Positions 36,880-46,479 are shown, counted from the first letter of the stretch. The stretch: DNA of 64,000 nt from Flavobacterium aerium (GCF_030766725.1 NZ_JARQWR010000001.1:491859-555858); one strand, 5' to 3'. Made by a program: numbers and translations. The notes: a model not told the origin generated them from the sequence alone.

Positions 36880-37800
36880 ATGTTGAGCAGAAAGAACAAA
36901 CTTTTATTGATGAAAATCCTCAGTTTGTTCTCTGTAGTCAGAGGTTATAATATTCCCATTATAATTCTAGCGCAGTACTTGGCTGCGATATTTATACTAG
37001 CTCCCGAAAAAGGAGCATTGTCAATTCTATTGGATTTTAATCTGTTTATTTTAGTATTGGCATCCTCACTCACAATTGCTTCGGGATATATCATTAATAA
37101 TTTTTATGATTCCCAAAAAGATTTGATTAATCGTCCTAACAAATCAATGTTAGACCGATTAGTAAGTCGTAAAACGAAGTTACAGGTTTATTTTACTTTA
37201 AACTTTATTGTAACTGCATTAGCCTTTTTGGTTTCTTGGCGTGCCGTATTATTTTTTGCAGTCTATATTTTTGCGATATGGTTCTATTCCCATAAAATTA
37301 AAAAGCTACCCGTTATAGGGAATTTAATGGCTGCACTATTGGCAGTATTACCTTTCTTTGGGATATTACTGTACTATAAAAACTTCTATGCCGTAATATT
37401 CGGTCATGCTATTTTCCTGTTTTTGCTAATCTTAATCCGTGAAATGATTAAGGATTTGGAAAACATAAAAGGGGATTTGGCTAATGGTTACCAAACGATT
37501 CCCATTCTGTATGGAGAAGCCGTTTCCAAGAAAATAATTACAGTCTTAACGATACTCACGGTGTTTCCGGTTTATATATTAATTGAGATTTATGATGTAG
37601 GTTACATGGATATTTATTTTTATGCCAGTATGATTATCTTGGTTTTATTTCTCGTTTATTTATGGAAATCGAAGACCAAAGAAGAGTTTTTATTACTGCA
37701 TAATACCCTTAAATTCTTAATTGTTGCTGGTGTATTTTGCATCGTATTGATTGATCCTGTAGTTTTATTAAGAGGAAGAACGATCTTATTATCGATTTAA
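36880..37800 (+). CDS. UbiA-family prenyltransferase (GGGP synthase-like)
   Basis: 306 residues with about eight membrane helices. The UbiA aspartate motifs are present: NNFYDSQKDLINRPNK (NxxxDxxxD-type, about 80-90) and the second REMIKDLENIKGDLANGYQTIPI (DxxxD-type, about 190). In Bacteroidota, proteins in this place after the mevalonate kinase are usually annotated as geranylgeranylglycerol-phosphate geranylgeranyltransferase-like; a menaquinone or haem prenyltransferase is less likely here. The prenyl substrate is inferred from the neighbours only. Confidence 0.8.
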   Translation: MLSRKNKLLLMKILSLFSVVRGYNIPIIILAQYLAAIFILAPEKGALSILLDFNLFILVLASSLTIASGYIINNFYDSQKDLINRPNKSMLDRLVSRKTKLQVYFTLNFIVTALAFLVSWRAVLFFAVYIFAIWFYSHKIKKLPVIGNLMAALLAVLPFFGILLYYKNFYAVIFGHAIFLFLLILIREMIKDLENIKGDLANGYQTIPILYGEAVSKKIITVLTILTVFPVYILIEIYDVGYMDIYFYASMIILVLFLVYLWKSKTKEEFLLLHNTLKFLIVAGVFCIVLIDPVVLLRGRTILLSI

Positions 37801-37803
37801 TAG

Positions 37804-37811
37804 TATCTTTG
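37804..37811 (+). promoter_or_regulatory. Putative -7 promoter element for the pseudouridine synthase
   Basis: TATCTTTG is a perfect TAnnTTTG element starting 3 bp after the prenyltransferase stop and ending 16 bp before the ATG at 37828. It suggests separate transcription of the pseudouridine synthase gene. Confidence 0.5.
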
Positions 37812-37827
37812 CCAAAATAATTTTTTT

Positions 37828-38721
37828 ATGAATAAAAAAGATAGCAACAATAGAGGGAATGCTAACGGTAAATCTAAAGGAGAACGTAAAGGACCTGCGG
37901 GTAAAGGAAATCCAGATAAAGGTAAGCCAGGTTTTAAGAAAAAACCAGCAGCTCCAGATGCTACAAAACCAACAGTAGCGAAAGCACCAACTGTTAAAAG
38001 ACCTAAGAATGCAGACGAGATGCGTCTTAATAAATATATTGCTAATTCAGGCGTATGTTCTAGACGTGAAGCAGATATTTATATTCAATCAGGTAATGTA
38101 AAAGTGAATGGTGTAGCGGTAACCGAGATGGGATATTTAGTGAAATCAAGTGATACAATTCACTTTGATGGGACATTATTGACACCAGGTAAAAAAGAAT
38201 ACATCTTATTGAATAAGCCTAAAAACTTTACTACAGTAGGAGATAATGAGAATGAACCTCGTAACGTACTAGAATTGGTTAGAGGAGCTACAAGAGCAAA
38301 TATCCAACCAGTAGGAAGAATGGATAAGAATACAACAGGTTTATTATTGTTTACCAATGATACCGATATTCTTAGAAAATTCACTTTGCCAAATCAGAAA
38401 TCACCAAAGATTTATCAAGTTTCATTAGATAAAAATTTGAAGTTTGAAGATTTAGAGAAAATTGCTTCTGGTGTAACTCTAGACGGACATAAAGTATATG
38501 TTGACGAAATCAGTTATATTGAGAACGAACCTAAAAGTGAAATCGGAATTAAATTACGTACTTCACATGTAAAAGTAGTTCGTGCTATTTTCGAACATTA
38601 TAAATATGATGTATTGAGAGTAGACCGTGTAGCTTATGCAGGTTTAACAAAAAAGAATTTACCACGTGGTAACTGGAGATTCCTAACGGATCAAGAAGTT
38701 ATCAACTTGAAAAATATGTAA
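37828..38721 (+). CDS. rluB: 23S rRNA pseudouridine synthase (RluB/RluE/RluF type)
   Basis: 297 residues. After a basic, glycine/proline/lysine-rich tail of about 65 residues comes an S4 RNA-binding domain (MRLNKYIANSGVCSRREADIYI, about 67-88). The RsuA/RluB catalytic domain follows with QPVGRMDKNTTGLLLFTND, containing the catalytic Asp (about 163), LPNQKSPKIYQV, and RTSHVKVVRAIF near the end. It isomerises a uridine in 23S rRNA. The low-complexity N-terminal extension is probably disordered and may aid RNA binding. Confidence 0.9.
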   Translation: MNKKDSNNRGNANGKSKGERKGPAGKGNPDKGKPGFKKKPAAPDATKPTVAKAPTVKRPKNADEMRLNKYIANSGVCSRREADIYIQSGNVKVNGVAVTEMGYLVKSSDTIHFDGTLLTPGKKEYILLNKPKNFTTVGDNENEPRNVLELVRGATRANIQPVGRMDKNTTGLLLFTNDTDILRKFTLPNQKSPKIYQVSLDKNLKFEDLEKIASGVTLDGHKVYVDEISYIENEPKSEIGIKLRTSHVKVVRAIFEHYKYDVLRVDRVAYAGLTKKNLPRGNWRFLTDQEVINLKNM

Positions 38722-38760
38722 TATTTATATTCCAATTTCGATTGGAAGAATAAAAATAAG

Positions 38761-38807
38761 ATTCCGTTCTTACTTATCATTGGTATAAGAAGAGAGCGGA
38801 ATTTTTC
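38761..38807 (+). terminator. Probable terminator after the pseudouridine synthase
   Basis: ATTCCG at 38761 pairs with CGGAAT at about 38797-38802 across an imperfect CTTACTTAT/ATAAGAAG stem, followed by TTTTCTTT. Less perfect than the other terminators in the window. Confidence 0.55.
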
Positions 38808-38835
38808 TTTGGAATGCTAAATAACTAATACACCT

Positions 38836-39198
38836 ATGATACCTAAGAATTTAGAATCCGTTGCACACAAATGGTTTGATGCCTTCAATACGCATCACTT
38901 AGAACAGCTTTTGTCATTGTACGATGATGAAGCAAAACATTTTAGTCCAAAATTAAAAATAAGAAGACCAGAAACCAACGGTTTGGTAGTAGGTAAAGAA
39001 GCATTGCGCGATTGGTGGCGTGACGCCTTCGATCGTTTGCCAACATTACATTATAAGGTAACTTCCTTAACGGCAAATAACGACCGTGTTTTTATGGAAT
39101 ATATCAGACAGGTGGAAGGAGAAGAAGATATGCTTGTGGCAGAAGTGCTGGAAGTAAATAACGGAAAAATTATTGCTTCTCGTGTATACCACGGATAG
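38836..39198 (+). CDS. NTF2-like (SnoaL-type) protein
   Basis: 120 residues. Pattern of the SnoaL/nuclear-transport-factor-2 fold: AHKWFDAFNTHHLEQLLSLYDDEAKHFSPKL at the N-terminus, GKEALRDWWRDAFDRLP, then beta strands LHYKVTSLTANNDRVFMEYIRQVEG and a final IASRVYHG. Such proteins can be enzymes or ligand-binding proteins; no catalytic role can be assigned. Monocistronic between two terminators. Confidence 0.8.
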   Translation: MIPKNLESVAHKWFDAFNTHHLEQLLSLYDDEAKHFSPKLKIRRPETNGLVVGKEALRDWWRDAFDRLPTLHYKVTSLTANNDRVFMEYIRQVEGEEDMLVAEVLEVNNGKIIASRVYHG

Positions 39199-39203
39199 TA
39201 AAT

Positions 39204-39237
39204 AAAAAAGCCCATTTCAATTGAAATGGGCTTTTTT
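39204..39237. terminator. Bidirectional terminator
   Basis: A perfect 34-bp palindrome centred at 39220/39221 (AAAAAAGCCCATTTCAA and its complement), ending in a T-tract on both strands, lies between the convergent NTF2-like and M3 peptidase genes. Confidence 0.92.
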
Positions 39238-39255
39238 GTATGTATTAAAATACAA

Positions 39256-41397
39256 TTATAGTTTTAGTGGTTTTTGACTCAACCCTCTTTTTCTTAGTAA
39301 AGGCTCAATACTTGGTTCAGCACCACGGAATCTTTTGTATAATACCATTGGATCTTCTGTACCACCTTTTTCCAATACATTCTTACGGAAAGATTTTGCC
39401 ATCTCAGGATTGAATAAATCCGTTTTTTTGAATGCATCAAAAGCATCAGTATCCAATACACCAGACCAGATGTAGCTATAGTATCCAGCAGAATAACCGC
39501 TACCTGCAAAAATATGATTGAAGTACGTACTTCTATAACGTGGAATAATTGCATCCGCCAAACCATTCTTCTGCATAGATGCATTTTCAAAAGTATTTAC
39601 ATCAGTTGTAATTTTTCCTTTTTGAGTATGATAATCCAAATCCAATAAAGAAGCTGCTAAGTATTCAACAGTAGCAAAACCTTGATCAAAAGTTCCAGAT
39701 TTTTGTAATTTTTCAATCAATGCATCAGGAATAACAGCACCCGTTTTATAATGCTTTGCATACATTTTTAATACGGCTGGTTCTGCAGCCCAGTTCTCCA
39801 TAATCTGAGAAGGTAACTCTACGAAATCTCTAGGAACATTTGTTCCCGCTAAGCTCTTGTAACGAACATTGGATAATAATCCATGTAAAGCATGTCCAAA
39901 CTCATGGAAATACGTTGTTACTTCATCAAAAGTTAGTAAAGCAGGTGTAGTTTCTGTTGGTTTAGTGAAATTACAAACAATAGAAATTACTGGAGCAATT
40001 CGTTTACCATTTACAGTTTTTTGATCACTGTATGAAGTCATCCATGCACCACCTCTTTTTGATTCTCTTGGGAAGAAATCCATGTATAAAATACCTACAT
40101 GATCACCATTTGCTTCAGTAACTTCCCATACCGTTACATCTTTATGGTATTTCGGAACATCATTAAGCTGTTTGAATTTTAATCCGTATAAGTTCTCCGT
40201 TACTTTGAAAACACCATTTTGTACATTTTCTAAACTGAAATAAGGTTTTAATTCCTGTTCGTCTAAATCAAAACGTTCTTTTCTGATTTTTTCAGTATAA
40301 TATCTCCAATCGTATGGTGCAACTTTTTCTTTAATACCGTCAGCAATCATCATTCTTTGAATGTCAGCTTCTTCATTTTTCGCAACCTCCAATGCAGGTT
40401 TCCAAAGTTTATTTAATAATTCATAAACCTGAGCGGGTGTTTTTGCCATAGACTCTTCCAAAACATAATCAGCATAAGTAGGATAACCTAGTAATTGTGC
40501 TTTTTCAGTACGAAGATTAGCTACCTTAATAACAATCTCTTTGTTGTCATTTTCACCACCATTGTTAGCACGGTTTTGGTAAGCTTCCCAGATTTCTTTA
40601 CGAAGTTTACGGTTTTTGGCATACTGTAAAAAAGGAATTACACTTGAGTTTTGTAATGTGAAAACCCATTTGCCCTCTTTCCCTTTTGTTTTAGCTTCTT
40701 CTGCCGCAGCGTCAATTAATTCTTGTGGAAGACCTTCAAGATCTCCTTTTTTATCAATAGTTAATTGATAATCATTTGTTTCGTTTAAAACGTGATCACC
40801 ATATTGTAAACCTAAAACAGATAGTTCACCATTAATAGTTCTCAGTTTTTCTTTGTCAGCAGCAGATAAGTTAGCCCCACTACGTACAAAAGCCTTATAA
40901 GTGTTTTCTAAAATTTTTGCTTGCTCTAAATCCAATTTAAGACTAGCTTTCTTATCCCAGATTGTTTTAACACGGCCAAATAATTTTTCGTTTAAATAAA
41001 TGTTGTCATTATGTTTCGCTAATTCGGGAGCTAATTCCTGAGCGATTTGTTTAATCGTATCATTTGTATTAGCAGAACTCAAATTGTAAAAAACTGTGGA
41101 TACACGATCCAATAATACTCCGGAATTTTCCATTGCCAATATCGTATTGTCAAAAGTTGGAGCAGCAGTATTATTAGCAATTGAATCAATCTCTGCTTGA
41201 TGAACTTTAATACCTTCAAGTAAAGCAGGTTTAAAATGTTCATTTTTGATCAAGTCAAAAGGTGGAACTTCAAAAGGAGTTTTGAATGTTTCTAATAATG
41301 GATTCATAGTGGATACAGTTTCTTTTGGTTCTTCTTTTTTACAAGACAACAAGGTTAGTCCAATTGTAGTCAGAATAAAAACAGTTTTTTTGTTCAT
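39256..41397 (-). CDS. dcp: M3-family peptidyl-dipeptidase lipoprotein
   Basis: 713 residues, full length for M3A peptidases. Lipoprotein signal ending LLSC (Cys19) then KKEEPKE. The zinc site is FHEFGHALHG (HExxH, about residue 500), with the third ligand Glu in the downstream FVELPSQIMENW helix. Other family segments: VWEVTEANGDHVGILYMDFFPRESKRGGAW and the C-terminal YKRFRGAEPSIEPLLRKRGL. It cleaves dipeptides from short peptides, here probably in the periplasm or at the outer membrane. Single gene with a terminator at its 3' end. Confidence 0.9.
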   Translation of the reverse strand: MNKKTVFILTTIGLTLLSCKKEEPKETVSTMNPLLETFKTPFEVPPFDLIKNEHFKPALLEGIKVHQAEIDSIANNTAAPTFDNTILAMENSGVLLDRVSTVFYNLSSANTNDTIKQIAQELAPELAKHNDNIYLNEKLFGRVKTIWDKKASLKLDLEQAKILENTYKAFVRSGANLSAADKEKLRTINGELSVLGLQYGDHVLNETNDYQLTIDKKGDLEGLPQELIDAAAEEAKTKGKEGKWVFTLQNSSVIPFLQYAKNRKLRKEIWEAYQNRANNGGENDNKEIVIKVANLRTEKAQLLGYPTYADYVLEESMAKTPAQVYELLNKLWKPALEVAKNEEADIQRMMIADGIKEKVAPYDWRYYTEKIRKERFDLDEQELKPYFSLENVQNGVFKVTENLYGLKFKQLNDVPKYHKDVTVWEVTEANGDHVGILYMDFFPRESKRGGAWMTSYSDQKTVNGKRIAPVISIVCNFTKPTETTPALLTFDEVTTYFHEFGHALHGLLSNVRYKSLAGTNVPRDFVELPSQIMENWAAEPAVLKMYAKHYKTGAVIPDALIEKLQKSGTFDQGFATVEYLAASLLDLDYHTQKGKITTDVNTFENASMQKNGLADAIIPRYRSTYFNHIFAGSGYSAGYYSYIWSGVLDTDAFDAFKKTDLFNPEMAKSFRKNVLEKGGTEDPMVLYKRFRGAEPSIEPLLRKRGLSQKPLKL

Positions 41398-41573
41398 GTT
41401 GATATAGCGATTAAATTATGACTTGTAAATTTAGTCTAAAAGGATTAATTATTTGAACCGATATGGACTGACAGGGGAATTTTAACAAATAAAGTGAGAA
41501 ATAATCGTCAACTATGGAAGAATTATTGCAAATAAAAATTACCATAAATTAAATTTATATGCTTTCCCCTTAG

Positions 41574-41581
41574 TACATTTG
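41574..41581 (+). promoter_or_regulatory. Putative -7 element immediately before the AsmA gene
   Basis: TACATTTG is a perfect TAnnTTTG element ending only 4 bp before the ATG at 41586. If used, transcription would start at or next to the start codon, giving a leaderless or nearly leaderless mRNA. No TTG is evident at the -33 position. Confidence 0.4.
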
Positions 41582-41585
41582 TACT

Positions 41586-44345
41586 ATGAAAAAGTCGGTA
41601 AAATCAATTGTTTTAAAAATTGTAGCATGGCTAATAGGGTCAGTAGCTGGAATCTTGTTATTGCTCTTTTTAGCGCCTATTGTTTTCCCCGGAACTGTGG
41701 CGGAACAAATCAAGTCATTTACCAATCATAAATTGGATGGAGAAGTTAATTTTGATAAAAGCAGGCTTTCTTTTTTTGAGCATTTTCCGTCATTAACATT
41801 GACGTTGTATGACTTTTCTTTAAAAGGATCAGCACCATTCCGTGAGGATACTTTAATTGCAGCAAAAGAAGTTGCTTTTGGAATCAATCTGAAAAGATTG
41901 ATATTCAATAATGAAGTTAAGATTGATAAGCTTTACATTCTGAATGGAAAAGTAGATGTGAAGGTTAATGAATTGGGAGAAGCCAATTACAATGTTTATA
42001 TCTCGGATGATAAAAAACCAGCCGATACCACTTCAACAACGGCAATCAAACTGGAAAAAATTGACATCCGTCAAACCTATATAAAATATGATGACTTATC
42101 GGCAAAAATGCTGATGGAAGCCAAAGGATTTAATTATATAGGGACTGGAGATTTAAGCGAAGATGTTTTCGACTTAGCAACCAATGCGCAAATTGATTCA
42201 CTCAATTTTACCTACGATAAAAAAATGTACATGCTGAATAAAAAGGTAAGTGCAGATTTAATTACCCGTATCAATACGAACTCCCTGTCTTTTACATTCC
42301 AAAAGAATAATTTGATGATTAATAAGTTGCCCGTTAAATTTAATGGGAAACTAAACATCCTAAAAGATGGATATGATATTGATGTAGCCGTAAGTGCTGT
42401 GAAAAGCAACATCAATGATCTGTTTGCAGCAATGCCTCCAGAATATGTAGACTGGCTAGCACAATCCGAAGTTAAGGGAACAACCGATTTACTGTTCACT
42501 TTGAAAGGAAACTATAATGCAGCAAAACATACAAAGCCCGATATGCGCTTGAACATGAAAGTGAGAGAAGGATATTTGGCCTATCAAAAAGCGCCATTTC
42601 CAGTATCAAACTTGAAGTTTAACTTTGATTTGCAAATGCCTTCGTTGAATACCGAGCAAATGATAATTACACTGGATTCTCTGTCGTTAAATCTTGGAAA
42701 GGATAAAATGGTAGCCGATGTACATGTTAAGGGGTTAGATACGCCTCAAATTAATGCTAAGGCAAAAGGAACACTTGATTTGGGTGCACTCGATCGTGCT
42801 TTAGGAATAGAAAATCTTGATATACAAGGCATATTAGACCTTGATGTGGTATCGAAAGGAGAGTACAATAAAGAAAAAAGATTATTCCCAGTAACCAATG
42901 CTAAAGTAGTATTGCACAAAGGGATGATTAAAACACAATACTATCCGAATCCAATTACAGATATTGAATTTGTTGCTAATACAACGAATACAACAGGAGA
43001 TTTCAAGGATGTGAAAATCAATTTTACACCTGCATCATTTGTATTAGAAGAGAATGCATTACATGTCAATGCTGTAATTTCCAATTTTGATGATATCGAT
43101 TACAATGTGAATGTAAAAGGAGATGTAGATGTAGCAAAACTATATAAAGTGTTTTCACAAAAAGGGTTAGATTTTAATGGATACATTAAAGCCAATTTAA
43201 CTATGATAGGAAGACAAAGTTATGCTGCCCGTGGACAATACAGTAAAATGCAAAATAAAGGAACTTTGATTCTGAGAGATATTAAAACAACCTCAGAGTA
43301 TTTCCCAAAACCATTTGTGATTAATGAAGGAGTATTTGCTTTCAAGCAAGATAAAATGTGGTTTAAAAAATTCAAAGCCGTTTACGGACAATCCGATTTT
43401 GCAATGAATGGTTATTTGCAAAATGTAATCAATTATGTATTTGCAAAAAATGCTACGTTGAAAGGGAGCTTTAATGTAAAATCCCAATACATTAATGTCG
43501 ATGAATTTATGGCTTTAGAATCTGGTGAAAATGAAAAGTTGACACCAGAAATTGAAAAAGCAAAAACAACCAATGCAAAAGTATCTGGAGTGGTTGTATT
43601 GCCAACGAATCTGAATGTGACTTTAGTGGCTGATGCCAAAAAAGTAGATTACAATGGTTTGAAATTGGATAACTTGAACGGGAAGTTATACTTGAATAAC
43701 GGAAAATTAGCCCTAAAACAGACCGTTTTCAATCTAATTGGATGCAGTGTAGCAATGGATGCTAATTACGATGATTTAAGCGCTGTAAAAGCGCTGTTTG
43801 ATTTTCATTTAGTGGCCAAAGACTTTGATGTAAAAAGAGCCTACAATGAAATCCCAATGTTCCGAACCATGGTAACGGCTGCGGAAAAAGCAGAGGGAAT
43901 TATTTCGGTAGATTATACTTTGAAAGGAGCAATAGATGGAAACATGAAACCAATTTATCCATCGTTAGACGGAAGTGGATTGCTATCGGTAAACAAAGTG
44001 AAAATTAATGGACTGAAAATGTTCAGTGTGATTAGTGAAAAAACAGGTTCAGACGGAATTAATAATCCTGATGTTTCTCAAGTAGATATAAAAACGGCAA
44101 TTAAGAATAACATTATTACCATTGAACGTTTTAAAATGAAGGTAGCTGGATTTAGACCAAGACTAGAAGGACAAACGAGTTTGGATGGTAAGTTAAATCT
44201 GAGAATGCGTTTAGGTTTGCCACCGTTGGGAATTTTAGGTATTCCAATTGTGATTACCGGAACACAGGACAAACCAAAAATTAAAATATTCAGTAAGTCT
44301 TCTGAAGATATAGAAGAAACAGAATACGTTGAAGATAAAAAATAA
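41586..44345 (+). CDS. AsmA-family protein
   Basis: 919 residues. One N-terminal membrane helix (about 10-35: IVAWLIGSVAGILLLLFLAP) and then a long repeat-like beta-rich region typical of AsmA/TamB/YhdP bridge proteins: FFEHFPSLTLTLYDFSLKGSAPF, repeated LNIKGxxD-like strands and a C-terminal AsmA_2 segment (GSGLLSVNKVKINGLKMF, RPRLEGQTSLDGKLNLRMRLGLPPLGILGIPIVITG). Known members help move phospholipids to or organise the outer membrane. Followed by a terminator shared with another AsmA-like gene on the opposite strand. Confidence 0.88.
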   Translation: MKKSVKSIVLKIVAWLIGSVAGILLLLFLAPIVFPGTVAEQIKSFTNHKLDGEVNFDKSRLSFFEHFPSLTLTLYDFSLKGSAPFREDTLIAAKEVAFGINLKRLIFNNEVKIDKLYILNGKVDVKVNELGEANYNVYISDDKKPADTTSTTAIKLEKIDIRQTYIKYDDLSAKMLMEAKGFNYIGTGDLSEDVFDLATNAQIDSLNFTYDKKMYMLNKKVSADLITRINTNSLSFTFQKNNLMINKLPVKFNGKLNILKDGYDIDVAVSAVKSNINDLFAAMPPEYVDWLAQSEVKGTTDLLFTLKGNYNAAKHTKPDMRLNMKVREGYLAYQKAPFPVSNLKFNFDLQMPSLNTEQMIITLDSLSLNLGKDKMVADVHVKGLDTPQINAKAKGTLDLGALDRALGIENLDIQGILDLDVVSKGEYNKEKRLFPVTNAKVVLHKGMIKTQYYPNPITDIEFVANTTNTTGDFKDVKINFTPASFVLEENALHVNAVISNFDDIDYNVNVKGDVDVAKLYKVFSQKGLDFNGYIKANLTMIGRQSYAARGQYSKMQNKGTLILRDIKTTSEYFPKPFVINEGVFAFKQDKMWFKKFKAVYGQSDFAMNGYLQNVINYVFAKNATLKGSFNVKSQYINVDEFMALESGENEKLTPEIEKAKTTNAKVSGVVVLPTNLNVTLVADAKKVDYNGLKLDNLNGKLYLNNGKLALKQTVFNLIGCSVAMDANYDDLSAVKALFDFHLVAKDFDVKRAYNEIPMFRTMVTAAEKAEGIISVDYTLKGAIDGNMKPIYPSLDGSGLLSVNKVKINGLKMFSVISEKTGSDGINNPDVSQVDIKTAIKNNIITIERFKMKVAGFRPRLEGQTSLDGKLNLRMRLGLPPLGILGIPIVITGTQDKPKIKIFSKSSEDIEETEYVEDKK

Positions 44346-44377
44346 AAAAAGGAGGTAATACAATTACCTCCTTTTTT
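44344..44377. terminator. Bidirectional terminator
   Basis: A 9-bp GGAGGTAAT/ATTACCTCC stem (44351-44359 and 44363-44371) has a 3-base loop and A- and T-tracts on either side, between convergent AsmA-like genes. Confidence 0.9.
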
Positions 44378-44383
44378 GTAGAC

Positions 44384-45943
44384 TTAAATCAAGGTTTTTA
44401 CCAAACCATCGGCCAAGTTGCGCCATAAGAAGTTATAGAATGATTTCTCTTGTATGCGTTCTACTTCAACGGTTGCTTTTTTAATCTTTTCATCTGAATC
44501 TTTCTTGACAAATAAGTTTCCGATTCCACTGAGGAATTTGTTTTTCTCTTTACCATTTTTCTTATAAACAACCACTTTTAGATCATGATAGTGAATGGCA
44601 AATTCGCCATTGGATTTCCAGTTATTTCCTTTGAAATTAAAATAAACCTGATCTAATGTACCGGTTGTCGTTACGTTAATATGGGGTTTAATAAAAGGCG
44701 ATACCTTTTCACTCGGGAAATTTTTTAAGCTTCCTCTTATTGTAAATCCATCCGATTTGTCAAGTGCATTAAGTGCCCAATCTACATGTAATGCAGAAGT
44801 ATTCATGAAACGACAATCGACTTTTATTTTAGTATCGGGTAATTTATTTTTTTGGTAACCATTATACACATTCGTAATTTCAGCATTGAAATTATTGAAA
44901 GACAAAAACCCAGGACCATTTTTAAAGCTGAGTTCTTCTTCATACTGAACAAGGGATTTATTAATAGCGAGTGTATCAAGTTCTAAATTGAATTTAAGCT
45001 CCCGTAATAATTTATTGTAAAGAGGTTTTGTGCTTAAATCATCAGCAGGTTCTTTATTGCGATAAATATTAGCAAAAAGAGAATCCAAGGTTAGTTTCGG
45101 TGATTTGAAGTAAAAATGATCCTTTTCAAATCCCCAATCTATTTTTTCAAGATGGATTGCTTTTACATTTACTGTAAAGAGATCTTTTTCTTTTGGGATT
45201 TTTCTTTGAAAAGCAACACGATCATACTCAGGAATCAATTTGAAATCCTGCATCTTGAAACTCTTTTCAGTTGTTTTTAAATTTTTTGCCGTAATATGAT
45301 AAAAGGTATTAGCCCTAAAATAAAGACTATCACACTGAACAGTATAGCTCTTATAATGAAAAGGGATTTTTTCTTTAACAGTTGCATCATCAATAACAAC
45401 ATCTTCTAGATTTATGGAAAGATTGTCTACTATGAGCGCCATTTTTTGATCTTTAGTAGAAACAATTTTAAGGCTACAGTTTTCCAGATTAATTGCAGAA
45501 ACCGAGATTGTATTTCGGAAAGGAGCAACTACCTTATCCGTAATGTTTTTACTTTCTTTAACGGCGGTATCATCATCTTTATATAAAATGATGTCAGGTT
45601 TTGTAACGGTAAGTTTACTTGCCTTTATTTTTTTACTAAAGAGAAGTTTAAAAATACTCACATGATCAATTTTAAGCGATTTAATGGAAGCGTAAATTCC
45701 CGCTTTAATCTTTGGGTTTTGTATTGCCTCTTTGGGAACGACAGTAATACTATCGGCAATAATATGACCACCTAACAATTTTATTTCAAGACTTTTATAG
45801 GTTATTTCATATGGAGAGTTGTTTTTCTCATTCAAGATAGAAGGAAGTTCTTTTTTTATCCAATAGTTGACACCAATATTCCCGATGAGAACAAAAATCA
45901 ATATTCCGAGAAGAAACAATAAAGCTTTTTTATACCAAGGCAT
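44384..45943 (-). CDS. AsmA/DUF748-like envelope protein
   Basis: 519 residues. N-terminal membrane anchor (about 5-28: ALLFLLGILIFVLIGNIGVNYW), then beta-rich sequence with the AsmA-like start pattern (ITYKSLEIKLLGGHIIADSITVVPKE) and repeated LxLDxLxIxxxxV strands. No enzymatic motif. Probably a lipid-bridge-type or envelope homeostasis protein. It lies opposite the larger AsmA gene, the two converging on a shared terminator. Two such genes back to back may reflect related roles, which is inference. Confidence 0.72.
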   Translation of the reverse strand: MPWYKKALLFLLGILIFVLIGNIGVNYWIKKELPSILNEKNNSPYEITYKSLEIKLLGGHIIADSITVVPKEAIQNPKIKAGIYASIKSLKIDHVSIFKLLFSKKIKASKLTVTKPDIILYKDDDTAVKESKNITDKVVAPFRNTISVSAINLENCSLKIVSTKDQKMALIVDNLSINLEDVVIDDATVKEKIPFHYKSYTVQCDSLYFRANTFYHITAKNLKTTEKSFKMQDFKLIPEYDRVAFQRKIPKEKDLFTVNVKAIHLEKIDWGFEKDHFYFKSPKLTLDSLFANIYRNKEPADDLSTKPLYNKLLRELKFNLELDTLAINKSLVQYEEELSFKNGPGFLSFNNFNAEITNVYNGYQKNKLPDTKIKVDCRFMNTSALHVDWALNALDKSDGFTIRGSLKNFPSEKVSPFIKPHINVTTTGTLDQVYFNFKGNNWKSNGEFAIHYHDLKVVVYKKNGKEKNKFLSGIGNLFVKKDSDEKIKKATVEVERIQEKSFYNFLWRNLADGLVKTLI

Positions 45944-45988
45944 AGATTATTTTTAGAGTTGATCTAATGCTAAATATAAGAATAAAAT

Positions 45989-46025
45989 AAATAAAACCCC
46001 TTTTTGAAGGATTCCAAAAAGGGGT
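45989..46025 (-). terminator. Probable terminator of the receiver-like gene
   Basis: ACCCCTTTTTG (45996-46006) pairs with CAAAAAGGGGT (46015-46025) around an 8-base loop. On the minus strand a T-rich tract follows. It lies downstream of the 115-residue gene. A second imperfect inverted repeat (AACTATACCAT/ATGATATAGTT) lies between them at about 46058-46112. Confidence 0.55.
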
Positions 46026-46114
46026 AATGACTCTTAGTTTAAGAATATATAAACAAAACTATACCATCGACTTAAAGTTATGTCAGACGATAAAACGTCC
46101 ATGATATAGTTATT

Positions 46115-46462
46115 TTAGTTGTTAGAAAAAGGATTGTCTAAGATATTAAAACTACCAGAGCTTTTCGCTTTTAATATTGTTTTTATTGCATGAGTGATTT
46201 GTTTTTTATTGTCCTCATTGTGTTGAATAATTACAATTTCAGGGTCTTGTCTTGAAAACAAAGTGCGCAATTTTATTTCGCTGTCTTTTTCTATTGCACC
46301 AACCCAAACTACAATTTTGATAGGATGCTGTTGGAATATTTCAATTGCTTTTTCATCAGAAGTTGCAATGTTTACTTGTGCAGTATCCTTGTGAATGGTT
46401 TGTACAAATGTTTGTATATGAGTGTCGTTTTGTCCTACGGCTAAAATTTCAATTTTTTTCAT
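46115..46462 (-). CDS. Small receiver-like protein (degenerate)
   Basis: 115 residues. The alternation of short strands and helices (KKIEILAVGQNDTHIQTFVQTI, AQVNIATSDEKAIEIFQQHPIKIVVWVGAIEKDSEIKL, PEIVIIQH) resembles a response-regulator receiver fold. However, the acidic pocket and the phospho-acceptor Asp are absent: the strand after the QHP helix reads IKIVVWVG. A pseudo-receiver or unrelated Rossmann-like fold is possible. It starts 80 bp downstream of the pirin gene, with a hairpin between them. Confidence 0.6.
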   Translation of the reverse strand: MKKIEILAVGQNDTHIQTFVQTIHKDTAQVNIATSDEKAIEIFQQHPIKIVVWVGAIEKDSEIKLRTLFSRQDPEIVIIQHNEDNKKQITHAIKTILKAKSSGSFNILDNPFSNN

Positions 46463-46479
46463 GATTATAATCTGTGTTA

